Below are positions 26,570 to 35,710 of a stretch of 64,000 nt of DNA, piece by piece (position 1 is the first letter of the stretch; every line of letters starts with the position of its first letter). Source of the DNA: Roseinatronobacter bogoriensis DSM 18756 (lineage in GTDB: Bacteria > Pseudomonadota > Alphaproteobacteria > Rhodobacterales > Rhodobacteraceae); the NCBI RefSeq assembly GCF_004366635.1, contig NZ_SORN01000008.1, positions 86,161-150,160 on the forward strand, read 5' to 3'. The translations under genes were made by a program, and so were the position numbers. The notes below the pieces were generated by a model. That model worked only from the letters and a program-made list of their open reading frames with translations. It was not told the origin of the DNA and ran no database searches.

Positions 26570-27439
26570 TCACGCTGCCTGGCCTTCGTTTTCGACAATT
26601 ATGCCCATCAACGCGTAAGTCAGTTGCGCTGCAGTGAAATTCCAGACATCCCAGCCCGTGATAGGGGCCAGTTCGACCACATCCAGCCCGACACAGCGCC
26701 GCCCTTGCAGTGCCGAACGAACCAGCGCGAGCGCCTGATAATAGCCCAGCCCGCCGGGAACGGGCGTGCCCGTTGCGGGCATGATATGGGCATCAAGTCC
26801 GTCCACATCGAAACTGACATAGACATCTTCGGGGAAATCATCAGGCAGGGTCACATCATGGATATTGCCTGTGACCAGATCTTCGGCATCGATGAAAATT
26901 ACGTTGTTGGCGGCACGGATTTCGGCTTCTTCCTGACACAGCGCGCGCACACCATATTGCGCAAGCGGGGTGCCTTCTTCCTCGACCAGTAGTTGCATGA
27001 CCGATGCATGAGAGTGCCGAAACCCCTGATAAGCGCGGCGTAGATCGGCATGGGCGTCGATCTGGATGATTCCGATAGGGCGGTCCAGCGCCCGTTTCAC
27101 GCCCATCACCGCCGCCCAAGTCAGGCTGTGCTCGCCCCCCAGAGTGACCGGAATATGCCCTGCGCGGGCAATGCTCTCGGTGCGTGCGGCCAGACTGTCC
27201 AGCGCGTATTCCAGCGGGACCGAACAATCTATGGCCGGGGTTGTGTAAATCCCTTGCGCGCAGGGCTCGAAGCCGCGCCACAGGCGTTCCAACTGGTCAG
27301 ATGCCTCGATCAGCGCTGCAGGCCCGTCGGCCGTGCCAGAACCATAAGAGACTGTTTTTTCCAACGGCATCGGCACGATCTGGAAACGTGCATCGGGGCT
27401 GCGTTCGGATTGTGTCAGTTCGGAATCGAGAAAGATCAT
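26570..27439 (-). CDS. speB: Agmatinase (ureohydrolase family)
   Basis: The 289-residue protein carries the dimanganese motifs of the arginase/agmatinase family: LGGEHSLTWAA, IQIDAHADLRRAY and SFDVDGLDAHIMPATGTPVPGG. The last usually reads SFDxDxLDP and here has DA. Agmatinase splits agmatine into putrescine and urea. The context supports this over arginase: arginine decarboxylase heads the operon and the spermidine-forming enzymes lie between. The start overlaps the nspC stop by ATGA. Confidence 0.88.
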   Translation of the reverse strand: MIFLDSELTQSERSPDARFQIVPMPLEKTVSYGSGTADGPAALIEASDQLERLWRGFEPCAQGIYTTPAIDCSVPLEYALDSLAARTESIARAGHIPVTLGGEHSLTWAAVMGVKRALDRPIGIIQIDAHADLRRAYQGFRHSHASVMQLLVEEEGTPLAQYGVRALCQEEAEIRAANNVIFIDAEDLVTGNIHDVTLPDDFPEDVYVSFDVDGLDAHIMPATGTPVPGGLGYYQALALVRSALQGRRCVGLDVVELAPITGWDVWNFTAAQLTYALMGIIVENEGQAA

Positions 27440-28602
27440 GAAAGTCGGCCCTTGAAGTCCTGATAATCGAATTCGCGCAGGATGCGCAAAGCATCGGTGG
27501 TGCTGTTCCATACGGCCAGCGCGGGCAGGCGCACGCCGTTGAAGGTGGTGGTCTTGACCATCGAGTAATGCGCCTGATCGAGGAACGCCACGCGCGCGCC
27601 GATCTCTGGTGTCTGCTCGAAGGCGTAGCGCCCGATCACATCGCCGGCCAGACAGCTTGGCCCGCCCAAGCGCAGCTTTATATCGCCGGCTTCACCCATC
27701 AGCGCAGGGCGGTAAGGGGCCTCAATCACGTCCGGCATATGGCATGTGGCGGAAATGTCGAGGATCGCATTCGGCCCGTCATTTTCGACCACATCCAGCA
27801 CCTCGCCCACCAGAATACCCGCATCCAGCGCGACAGCCTCGCCCGGTTCAAGATAGCAATGCAGGCCGGTTTCTGCGCGCACGCGGATCAGGAACGCAAT
27901 CAGCCCTTCGCGGTCATAGTCGGTGCGGGTGATATGGTGGCCACCGCCAAAATTGATCCACTTCAGGTGCGGGGCCAGTTCCTTGATGCGCGGGGCAATA
28001 TGGTCCCAGATTGCCAGCAACGGTTCCAGATCCTGTTCGCACAGCGTATGCATATGCAGCCCGTCCACGCCTTTCAGCGCGTCTGCGTCAATCTGGTCCA
28101 GCGGCGTGCCAAGCCGCGATCCGGGCGCGGCGGGGTCGTATTTTGCGTCTTCACCCATCGGCAGGCCGGGGTTGAAGCGCAGGCCGATATGCACCGCGCG
28201 GCCGCTCTCGCGGATCATTGGCAAAAAACGGTCTTTCGCTGCGGGCGTATTGAACACGATGTGATCCGACAGCGCGATGATGTCGGCCATCTCATCTGCC
28301 TTGTAGCCCGCCGAAAACGTCTCCACGATGCCGCCATAATGTTCGCGGCCAAGGCGCGCTTCCCACAGGCCAGAAGCACAGACGCCCGACAGGTATCGGC
28401 TGACCAGCGGGGCAAGGTCCCACATGGAAAAGGCTTTCAGCGCACATAGAACCGTTGCGCCGGACCGGTCCTGAATATCAGCCAGCACGCGCAGGTTCTG
28501 TTCCAGCCGTGCTTCGTCCACGACGAAGCACGGCGAGGGGACGCGGTTCAGGTCAAAATCCCGAAACGCGCCCGGATCGCCCGCATGGGTCTGCATCGCC
28601 AT
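27436..28602 (-). CDS. nspC: Carboxynorspermidine/carboxyspermidine decarboxylase
   Basis: The 388-residue PLP enzyme is an alanine-racemase-fold decarboxylase of the NspC type. VLCALKAFSM carries the PLP lysine (K56), and NFGGGHHITR is the phosphate-binding loop. CHMPDVIEAPYRP and GGPSCLAGDVIG are NspC signatures near the active site. It converts carboxyspermidine to spermidine. It is joined end to end with the dehydrogenase gene upstream and overlaps speB. Confidence 0.92.
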   Translation of the reverse strand: MAMQTHAGDPGAFRDFDLNRVPSPCFVVDEARLEQNLRVLADIQDRSGATVLCALKAFSMWDLAPLVSRYLSGVCASGLWEARLGREHYGGIVETFSAGYKADEMADIIALSDHIVFNTPAAKDRFLPMIRESGRAVHIGLRFNPGLPMGEDAKYDPAAPGSRLGTPLDQIDADALKGVDGLHMHTLCEQDLEPLLAIWDHIAPRIKELAPHLKWINFGGGHHITRTDYDREGLIAFLIRVRAETGLHCYLEPGEAVALDAGILVGEVLDVVENDGPNAILDISATCHMPDVIEAPYRPALMGEAGDIKLRLGGPSCLAGDVIGRYAFEQTPEIGARVAFLDQAHYSMVKTTTFNGVRLPALAVWNSTTDALRILREFDYQDFKGRLS

Positions 28603-29822
28603 CAGAAATCAGCCGGGGCCGAAAGCTCGGTCAGGGTCCAGGGCAAGCCGTGCTGATTCAGCAGTTCCATGAACGGATCGGGGTCAAGCTGTTCGGTGTT
28701 GAACACACCTGCGCCGGACCATGTGCCGTTCAGCATCAGCGCAGCCCCGATAAAGGCCGGCACGCCGGTCGTATAGCTGACCGCCTGGCTGCCCACTTCG
28801 CGGTAGCATTCTTCATGGTCGCAGATATTGTTGATGTAATAGGTCTTTTCGCCCGACCCATCCTGCGCGGGGCCAGTGATGATATCGCCGATATTCGTCT
28901 TACCCTTGGTGCGTTCGCCCAGATCGCCGGGATTGGGCAGCACCGCTTTCAGGAATTGCAGCGGGATGATCTGGTGACCTTCATATTCGACCGGCTCGAT
29001 CGAGGTCATGCCGACATTCTGCAAGACGGTGACATGGTTGATATAGGCATCGCCAAAGGTCATCCAGAAACGCGCGCGCTCGATCTCGGGGAAGTGGGTG
29101 ACAAGCGACTCCAGTTCCTCATGATACATCAGATACATGTTCTTGGGGCCAACCTGATCGAAATTGAATTCGACCTTGGTGGACATGGGCGGGCTGGTCA
29201 CCCAGCCGCCGTTTTCCCAGTGCTTCACCTCGGCGGTGACTTCGCGAATGTTGATTTCGGGGTTGAAATTGGTGGCGAAAGGATGGCCGTGATCGCCGCC
29301 ATTGCAATCCAGAATATCGATCAGGCGGATGCCCGAGAGGTAATGCTTGCGCACATAGGCCGCGAAAATGCTGGTCACGCCGGGGTCAAAACCCACGCCA
29401 AGCGCGGCCATCAGGCCCGCCTGTTTGAACTGGTCATGCAGCTTCCACTGGTGCGAATATTCGAATTTCGCTTCTTCCGGCGGCTCGTAATTGGCGGTGT
29501 CGAGATAGTGCACGCCGGTACGCAGGCAGGCTTCCATCAGGGCCAGATCCTGATAGGGCAGGGCCAGATTGACCAGCAGCGCGGGTTGCACCGCCTCGAT
29601 CAGGGCGACTGTCTGTTCCACATCATCGGCGTCGATCTGATAGGTTTCGATCTCGATGCCGGTGCGGCTTTTGACTTCCTTTGCGATGGCTTCGCATTTC
29701 GACAATGTGCGACTTGCCACAGCAATGCGGCCCGGAAAAAGCTCGGGGTTCATCGCCATCTTGTGCAGCGTGACCGAGGCCACGCCGCCTGCGCCAATAA
29801 CCAGAACATCCTTGTTAGCCAT
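28602..29822 (-). CDS. Carboxyspermidine dehydrogenase (saccharopine-dehydrogenase fold)
   Basis: The 406-residue protein begins with a Rossmann motif VLVIGAGGVAS and has the saccharopine-dehydrogenase domain layout. In this operon it should reductively join putrescine and aspartate semialdehyde to carboxyspermidine. The start at 29822 has AGGAG upstream and overlaps the end of speA by 8 bases. A longer frame begins before that ribosome binding site and is rejected. Confidence 0.88.
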   Translation of the reverse strand: MANKDVLVIGAGGVASVTLHKMAMNPELFPGRIAVASRTLSKCEAIAKEVKSRTGIEIETYQIDADDVEQTVALIEAVQPALLVNLALPYQDLALMEACLRTGVHYLDTANYEPPEEAKFEYSHQWKLHDQFKQAGLMAALGVGFDPGVTSIFAAYVRKHYLSGIRLIDILDCNGGDHGHPFATNFNPEINIREVTAEVKHWENGGWVTSPPMSTKVEFNFDQVGPKNMYLMYHEELESLVTHFPEIERARFWMTFGDAYINHVTVLQNVGMTSIEPVEYEGHQIIPLQFLKAVLPNPGDLGERTKGKTNIGDIITGPAQDGSGEKTYYINNICDHEECYREVGSQAVSYTTGVPAFIGAALMLNGTWSGAGVFNTEQLDPDPFMELLNQHGLPWTLTELSAPADF

Positions 29823-31719
29823 GCGTATGCTCCTCATGCTCGTAATAGGTGTAGCCGCCAAGTGCATGGCGGTAGGTTTCCATCAACATGCGCCGCTGCG
29901 ACGGGTTCAGCGTGCCGTCCTGCACGCCACGCTCGACAATGCGCTTGAACGCATCAAGGCATTGCTTGGGTTCATATTCCACATAGGCCATGACCTCGGC
30001 GACGGTATCGCCCTCAACTTCGTGCTGGATTTCGAGGACGCCATCATCGTTGAAATCGACTGTGACGATATTGGTGTCACCAAACAGATTGTGTAGATCG
30101 CCCAGCGTTTCCTGATAGGCCCCGATCAGAAAGATGCCGATGAAATAGCGCTCAGATGCGCGCAGCTCATGCACTGGCAGGGCATTGCCCACGCCATCGT
30201 TCAGAACAAACTGGTCAATCTTGCCATCGCTGTCGCAGGTGATGTCTGACAAAACCGCCCGCCGTAAAGGTTGCTCATTCAGCCGTTGCAGGGGCGCAAT
30301 CGGCACCAACTGGTCAATCGCCCAGACATCTGGCAGCGACTGGAACAGGCTGAAATTCGCGCGATAAATGTCGCGATGCGCAGAGAGTTCTTCCAGCACT
30401 TCCTGTGGCACATCCGGGGTCTGGGCGACCAGATCCTTGATGCGGCCCACGATATAGAGGAAAATCTGTTCCGCGCGCGCGACTTCCTCAATCCCGATGA
30501 CACCGCGGCGGAACAGGGCGCGCAATTCCTCGCGGTAGTATTCGGCATCGTTCAGGCATTCCTGAACGCGTTTTGGCGTCATATAGCCGGTAATCGCAGC
30601 CATGTCCGAAAGCATGTGATGGTCGTCAGCTTCAGGCGTGATGGGGGCTGAGCGGTCGAAATAGCTGGCTTCCAGAATATCGGACAGCAGCATCGAGGAA
30701 TAAGCGACAATCGCGCGCCCCGATTCCGTGACCAGTGTCGGATGCGGCACTTCTGCCTCGTCCATCTGGTATTTCACCGTCTCGACGATATTGGCGCAAT
30801 ACTCCTCGACCGTATAATTCACCGAATTATCCGAGGCGCGCGCCTCGCCAGTGTAGTCGATGCCAAGGCCACCACCAAGGTCGAGATATTCCAAAGGAAC
30901 ACCAAGGCGGCGCAGCTCGGTGTAAAAGCGGCAGGCTTCATCGACAGCCTGACGAATATCCATCATCTGCGGCACCTGAGAGCCAAGATGCGAATGCTGC
31001 AACACCAGACAGTCCAGCATGTCCTCGGCGCGCAGTTTGTCGACCAGATCGACAACTTCCTTTGTCGTCAGCCCAAAGGTTGACCGGTCGCCGGAACTGT
31101 CGGCCCAGTTGCCGGTCACACGGCGCGTCAGCTTGATCCGAACGCCCAAGGCGGGCTTCTCGCCAAGGCGCTTGGCTTCGGCAATGACTGTATCCGCTTC
31201 GGCAGGGCTTTCGATGACCAGCACACAGTTGATTCCCGCCTTGCGCGCCAGAATGCCAAGGCGGATGAATTCTGCATCTTTGATTCCATTACAGATCAGC
31301 AATGCACCCTTGGGCAGGTCGCGTGACAAAGCAAGGATCAACTCTGGCTTGGAGCCTGCCTCCAGTCCGAACTGATACGGACGGCCATAATCCACGATCC
31401 GGTCGATCACCTCGGCCTGTTGGTTGACCTTTATCGGGAACACGCCGCGATAGGGTGCCTTGTAGCCATTCGCCTCGATCGCTTTGGCAAAGGATGTGTT
31501 GAGCATTTCAAGCTGTCGCTTGAGGAACGCGCCCACGCGCACCAGAACCGGCGTATGAATGCCCCGCGCATCCAGATTGTGCAGCAGGTCAGGCAGACTC
31601 GCTGGTGTATCTTGCGGGCGCGCCGGGTTGACCAACCCCATATCACCATTCGGCAGGGGCGCGAACATCCCCGCCCCCCAACGATGCACCCCGTAACTCT
31701 GGAAAACCCGATCCGGCAT
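29815..31719 (-). CDS. speA: Biosynthetic arginine decarboxylase
   Basis: The 634-residue fold III PLP enzyme makes agmatine from arginine. GVFPIKVNQQ carries the PLP lysine K97; LQHSHLGSQ and GGGLGIDYTG are further signatures. Length matches E. coli SpeA (658). It heads the operon speA, carboxyspermidine dehydrogenase, nspC, speB. Together these give arginine to agmatine to putrescine to carboxyspermidine to spermidine, with no need for S-adenosylmethionine. Confidence 0.95.
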   Translation of the reverse strand: MPDRVFQSYGVHRWGAGMFAPLPNGDMGLVNPARPQDTPASLPDLLHNLDARGIHTPVLVRVGAFLKRQLEMLNTSFAKAIEANGYKAPYRGVFPIKVNQQAEVIDRIVDYGRPYQFGLEAGSKPELILALSRDLPKGALLICNGIKDAEFIRLGILARKAGINCVLVIESPAEADTVIAEAKRLGEKPALGVRIKLTRRVTGNWADSSGDRSTFGLTTKEVVDLVDKLRAEDMLDCLVLQHSHLGSQVPQMMDIRQAVDEACRFYTELRRLGVPLEYLDLGGGLGIDYTGEARASDNSVNYTVEEYCANIVETVKYQMDEAEVPHPTLVTESGRAIVAYSSMLLSDILEASYFDRSAPITPEADDHHMLSDMAAITGYMTPKRVQECLNDAEYYREELRALFRRGVIGIEEVARAEQIFLYIVGRIKDLVAQTPDVPQEVLEELSAHRDIYRANFSLFQSLPDVWAIDQLVPIAPLQRLNEQPLRRAVLSDITCDSDGKIDQFVLNDGVGNALPVHELRASERYFIGIFLIGAYQETLGDLHNLFGDTNIVTVDFNDDGVLEIQHEVEGDTVAEVMAYVEYEPKQCLDAFKRIVERGVQDGTLNPSQRRMLMETYRHALGGYTYYEHEEHTHG

Positions 31720-32097
31720 GTGGTACCCCCGATATCTGACCCCATGACATGAAGCGCCCGCTTATGAAATCCACAAACCAAACGCAAGGAAAACTGTTGC
31801 GTTCCAAGGATTTTCGCGCGCCCACCTTGTCGGGATAGAATGGGGCGAGTAACAGATTCTTGAAATTGCCCTGCAATTTTGCCGCCTCACGGCTGTTTTT
31901 CTAAGGGCCAGCACTCTCGCGCAGCTTTCCCGCATGGAAAATATGTGTACGAAATGCAGAAATGCAGTATCCGCCTTGTTGTGACGTAGCGAAATAATGG
32001 CGGGCGCGCCACGTCAACTCTTGTCTGCAAGGGTGCAGTGGGGAAAGGTATTGGCAGGAGGGCCGCATCGCACGCGGCAGCTAGGGAGTTCGTGATC
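31720..32097. promoter_or_regulatory. Divergent speA/fadD intergenic region
   Basis: These 378 bases separate the divergent speA and fadD genes and must hold both promoters. The right end carries GGGAG 8 to 10 bases before the fadD ATG. I see no convincing riboswitch, leader peptide or operator by eye. No frame in it has a ribosome binding site plus recognisable sequence. Confidence 0.4.
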
Positions 32098-33825
32098 ATG
32101 ACTGTATCAAACCGCCCGTGGGTGGCGGCCTATGGCGCAGAAATCGCGCCGGACTTGCCGGTATCCGAGCACGCGTCACTGGCGCACCTGATTTCTCGAA
32201 CCTGCGAAACCCATGCCAAGCGCCGCGCGTTCACCTGCGTTGTCCCAAACGGGATGAACGGGTCGCTGACATATCAGCAGGTGGGCCAGATGTCGGACGA
32301 CTTCGCGTCATTCCTGCGCCATCATTGCAAGCTGGCCCCCGGAACGCGGGTGGCGGTGCAATTGCCCAATGGACTGGCCTATCCCGTTGTTGCATTCGGG
32401 GTGTTCAAGGCGGGTTGCGTGTTGGTGAACACCAACCCGCTCTATACGCCAAATGAAATGGTCCATCAGTTCAGGGATTCAGAAGCCGAAGTGCTGATCA
32501 TCAGCGACCTGTTTGCCGACAAGCTGGAGGAGGTGGTCGCGCATACAGCCATCAAGCAGGTTGTTCTGGCAGGGGTTGCAGAATTTTTTCCGCGCGTTCC
32601 AGAAGCAATTGTGCGTGGCGTGCAGAAATTCTGGTCGCGTGTGCTTCCGCCTGTGCCCAGCCTTGCCGTGCCTGTGCTGCGTCTGCGCGAGGCGCTGAAG
32701 ATCGGGCGTGACCATGACCGGGTTCAGGACTGGGACAGCTTGCGCCGCGATGATCTGGCGCTTTTGCAATATACCGGTGGCACAACGGGCGTGGCAAAAG
32801 GTGCGATGCTGACACATGGCAATATTCTGGCCAATCTTGAACAGGTCAAGATCATGGGCGGGCGGCATATGTCGGGCGAAGATTGCGTGCTGACGGCCTT
32901 GCCCCTTTATCACATCTTCGCCTTCACAGCCAATCTGATGACCTTTTTCGACCTTGGCGCGCGCAATATTCTGGTGCCGTCTCCGCGCCCTGTCGCAAAC
33001 ATCCAGCGCGCGCTGGAAAATTACCCAGTGTCGTGGATCACGGGGGTGAACACCCTGTTTAACGGGCTGATGAATGAAGAATGGTTCGCAGCCTATCCGC
33101 CCAAAACGCTCAAAGCCGCGATTGCTGGTGGAACTGCGTTGCATCAGGCGGTGGCAGAACGATGGCAGACGGTCACGGGTACGCGTGTGGCGGAGGGCTA
33201 CGGCCTGACCGAGACATCGCCGCTGGTCAGCTTCAACCCGCTTGATCAGCCTGTGCGCCCCGGATCAATCGGGGTTCCGGTGCCGGGCACAGATATTGCG
33301 CTGGTCGATCACAATGCCGAACCGGTGGAGCAGGGCAAACCCGGCGAATTGCTGGTCAAGGGGCCGCAGGTCATGCGTGGCTACTGGAACCGCCCTGACG
33401 ACACCGCACAAACTTTGCAGAATGGCTGGGTGTTCACAGGGGATGTGGCGGTCATGGATGAAGACGGGTTTCTGACGATCGTTGACCGCAAGAAGGACCT
33501 TGTGCTGGTTTCCGGCTTCAACGTCTACCCCAATGAGGTGGAAGATTGCCTGTCCAAACTGGACGCCGTGCTGGAGGCGGCGGTTATCGGCGTACCAGAC
33601 CGCGCATCCGGCGAGGCCGTGCGCGCCTATGTCGTGCAGAACCCCGATGTGCCGGACAAACTTAGCAAGGAATCCGTCATAGCGCATTGTCGGAAATATC
33701 TGGCTGCCTACAAGGTGCCGAAATCCATCATCCTGCGCGAGGAATTGCCGAAATCCCCGATTGGAAAAATCCTGCGCAAGGACCTCAAGGCCGAAGCGCG
33801 CGCCGAATTTGCTGGAAAGGCCTGA
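32098..33825 (+). CDS. fadD: Long-chain fatty-acid-CoA ligase
   Basis: The 575-residue adenylate-forming enzyme activates fatty acids to acyl-CoA. The P-loop YTGGTTGVAKGAMLTH starts near residue 225, followed by GYGLTETSP, VFTGDVAVMDEDGFL and the C-terminal KSPIGKILRKDL with the catalytic lysine. The ATG at 32098 is chosen for the nearby GGGAG. The next gene begins 3 bases after the stop. Confidence 0.92.
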   Translation: MTVSNRPWVAAYGAEIAPDLPVSEHASLAHLISRTCETHAKRRAFTCVVPNGMNGSLTYQQVGQMSDDFASFLRHHCKLAPGTRVAVQLPNGLAYPVVAFGVFKAGCVLVNTNPLYTPNEMVHQFRDSEAEVLIISDLFADKLEEVVAHTAIKQVVLAGVAEFFPRVPEAIVRGVQKFWSRVLPPVPSLAVPVLRLREALKIGRDHDRVQDWDSLRRDDLALLQYTGGTTGVAKGAMLTHGNILANLEQVKIMGGRHMSGEDCVLTALPLYHIFAFTANLMTFFDLGARNILVPSPRPVANIQRALENYPVSWITGVNTLFNGLMNEEWFAAYPPKTLKAAIAGGTALHQAVAERWQTVTGTRVAEGYGLTETSPLVSFNPLDQPVRPGSIGVPVPGTDIALVDHNAEPVEQGKPGELLVKGPQVMRGYWNRPDDTAQTLQNGWVFTGDVAVMDEDGFLTIVDRKKDLVLVSGFNVYPNEVEDCLSKLDAVLEAAVIGVPDRASGEAVRAYVVQNPDVPDKLSKESVIAHCRKYLAAYKVPKSIILREELPKSPIGKILRKDLKAEARAEFAGKA

Positions 33826-33828
33826 GTC

Positions 33829-34734
33829 ATGCTGACAGAACTTGAAACCACACTTTTGGGCGTGATGATGATGGTCATCATGCTGGGCATGGGCGCCAGC
33901 ATGACCCCGCGTGACTTCCTGATCGCCTTTCGCAAACCCAAGGGTATTCTGGTGGGCCTGCTCAGCCAGTTTGCGGTCATGCCGTTTCTGGGCTTTCTTC
34001 TGGCTGTGTTGCTGGGGCTGCCGCCAGCGCTGGTGGTCGGGCTATTGCTGATTGCCTGTATGCCGGGCGGAACCACCTCGAACATATTTGCCTATTTCAG
34101 CAAGGGTGTTCTGGCCCTGTCGATCATGATGACAACAGTTTCGACACTTGCTGCGGTGGTGATGGTGCCGCTGTTGCTGTCCTTTTATGGCGGGCTTGCG
34201 GGCGTGTCGGGTGACTACGCCATTCCTGCTGGCAATGTTGCGCAAATTCTGGTGGTCTTGCTGGTGCCAACGGCGCTGGGGATGGTGCTGCGGAAACTCA
34301 ACCCGAATGTCGGGGCAACGGTGGAATTGATCGGGTCCTTCATGGGGGTGGCAGTCATCGTGTTTCTGATCGCAACATGGGTGCCGCGAAATTACATGCT
34401 GTTGCTGGAAACACCTGTCCATGTCTACGCCGCAACCATAAGCATCGGATTGATTGGCATGTTGTTCGGCTACTGGGTCGCGCGCGGGTTGGGGCAGGAT
34501 ACCAGCAGATCACGGACAATCAGTCTTGAAACCGGTATCCAGAACGGTCCGCTTGCGGTTCTGGTCATTACCCTGAGTTTCGGTGCGGCCATGCAGCAGG
34601 AGGTGTTGCTGATCCCGATTCTGTATTCTTTGTTCATCGTGCTGACCTCTACGGTGATCACCCTTTGGTATCGTCGCAACGCAACCCGCGAGGCATTGGC
34701 CCGCGATGCCGCCAAGCTGGGCACAGCGCCCTGA
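33829..34734 (+). CDS. Bile acid:sodium symporter (BASS/SBF) family protein
   Basis: The 301-residue membrane protein has about ten hydrophobic segments and the BASS signature IACMPGGTTSNIFAYFSKG, near residues 75-93, with the second half ending in an inverted-repeat helix set (ETGIQNGPLAVLV). The family moves organic anions with sodium. The substrate is unknown. The 3-base spacing after fadD suggests a fatty-acid or other carboxylate substrate, by inference. Confidence 0.85.
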   Translation: MLTELETTLLGVMMMVIMLGMGASMTPRDFLIAFRKPKGILVGLLSQFAVMPFLGFLLAVLLGLPPALVVGLLLIACMPGGTTSNIFAYFSKGVLALSIMMTTVSTLAAVVMVPLLLSFYGGLAGVSGDYAIPAGNVAQILVVLLVPTALGMVLRKLNPNVGATVELIGSFMGVAVIVFLIATWVPRNYMLLLETPVHVYAATISIGLIGMLFGYWVARGLGQDTSRSRTISLETGIQNGPLAVLVITLSFGAAMQQEVLLIPILYSLFIVLTSTVITLWYRRNATREALARDAAKLGTAP

Positions 34735-34821
34735 CACCAGCGGAGCATCTTGTGGGCGGTCCGCCTCTGGACATGCGGCGCGCTTGAAGAGATAAGCGCG
34801 CCGCAACTCTAGGGGGTGCAT

Positions 34822-35619
34822 ATGGATGCCGTTCAGCTTGGCCCGATCGTTCTGGGCTGGGATCGTTTCGCCGCTATCATCAGTGTTGTGGCCTTTGTGC
34901 TGGTCGCCGAAGTGATCGCGCGTCTGTCGCGCAATCCGTTGCTGAGCAATTGGGCAGGGCAAGTTGTGCTTTGGGGCTTTGTCGGGGCGCGGCTGGGCCA
35001 TGTTGTGCAATTCCCGCAAATCTTTCTGGCAGAGCCGTGGTTGATTATGGCGATCTGGCAAGGCGGTTTCTCACCGCTTGGGGCTGCGCTGGGCGGCGGG
35101 GTGGTGACGGCCTTTGCCTTGCGCCGCGGGCTGAGCTTCATTCCGGCCTTCGGTGCGTTATGGGTTGGGGTTGTGTTGTGGTTCGTCCTGACACTGGACA
35201 TGGGCGCGCGCCCTGAAATCGCTGCGCCGGACCTGACACTGGCAATGGTGTCAGGGACAGAGTTTTCCTTTTCAGATGCGCCGGATCAGCCAATGGTGAT
35301 AAACCTTTGGGCAACATGGTGCCCGCCTTGCCGCCGCGAATTGCCAATGCTGGCTGATGTCGCCGCGCAAGTTCAGGATGTGACCTTTCTGTTCGCCAGT
35401 CAGGGCGAAGCGCATTCGACCGTTGCCGCGCATCTGGAGAATGCAGGTATCAGCCCCGACCATATGGCGCTGGACCCGTCTGGCGCATTGGCGCGCCATT
35501 ATGGCACTGTTGGCCTGCCTGTGACCCTGTTTCTAAGCGCGGATGGAATGCTGGCCCATGTGCATGTAGGCGAGATTTCGCGCGCGGTCCTGTTGCGCGA
35601 AATCACCGCGCTGCAATGA
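34822..35619 (+). CDS. Lgt-like membrane domain fused to a TlpA-type thioredoxin
   Basis: Residues 1-125 form several membrane helices that resemble part of prolipoprotein diacylglyceryl transferase (GARLGHVVQF near 55-64 and IWQGGFSPLGAALGG near 78-92). The rest of Lgt, including its catalytic arginines and the GRxGNF signature, is missing. Residues 135-265 are a TlpA/ResA-like domain with WATWCPPCRRELP (C167 and C170). The likely role is a membrane-anchored periplasmic thiol reductase, perhaps for cytochrome c or protein folding. Lipoprotein modification is improbable. The ATG at 34822 follows AGGGGG. Confidence 0.75.
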   Translation: MDAVQLGPIVLGWDRFAAIISVVAFVLVAEVIARLSRNPLLSNWAGQVVLWGFVGARLGHVVQFPQIFLAEPWLIMAIWQGGFSPLGAALGGGVVTAFALRRGLSFIPAFGALWVGVVLWFVLTLDMGARPEIAAPDLTLAMVSGTEFSFSDAPDQPMVINLWATWCPPCRRELPMLADVAAQVQDVTFLFASQGEAHSTVAAHLENAGISPDHMALDPSGALARHYGTVGLPVTLFLSADGMLAHVHVGEISRAVLLREITALQ

Positions 35620-35710
35620 TGTAAGGCTTGCGCCTGACAGGTTGCATTGCAAGCCCCGTCTCAAGCGGCTAACAGGGCGCAATATTCAGATGACAGACGG
35701 AGTTCGGGCC

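Noticed and set aside
28455..29948. 497-codon frame antisense to nspC and carboxyspermidine dehydrogenase
   Set aside because: Long but spans two well-matched genes of a coherent operon and shows no domain.
34822..35619. Functional prolipoprotein diacylglyceryl transferase
   Set aside because: Only part of the Lgt fold is present and the catalytic arginine region is missing; the thioredoxin domain is the recognisable active part.
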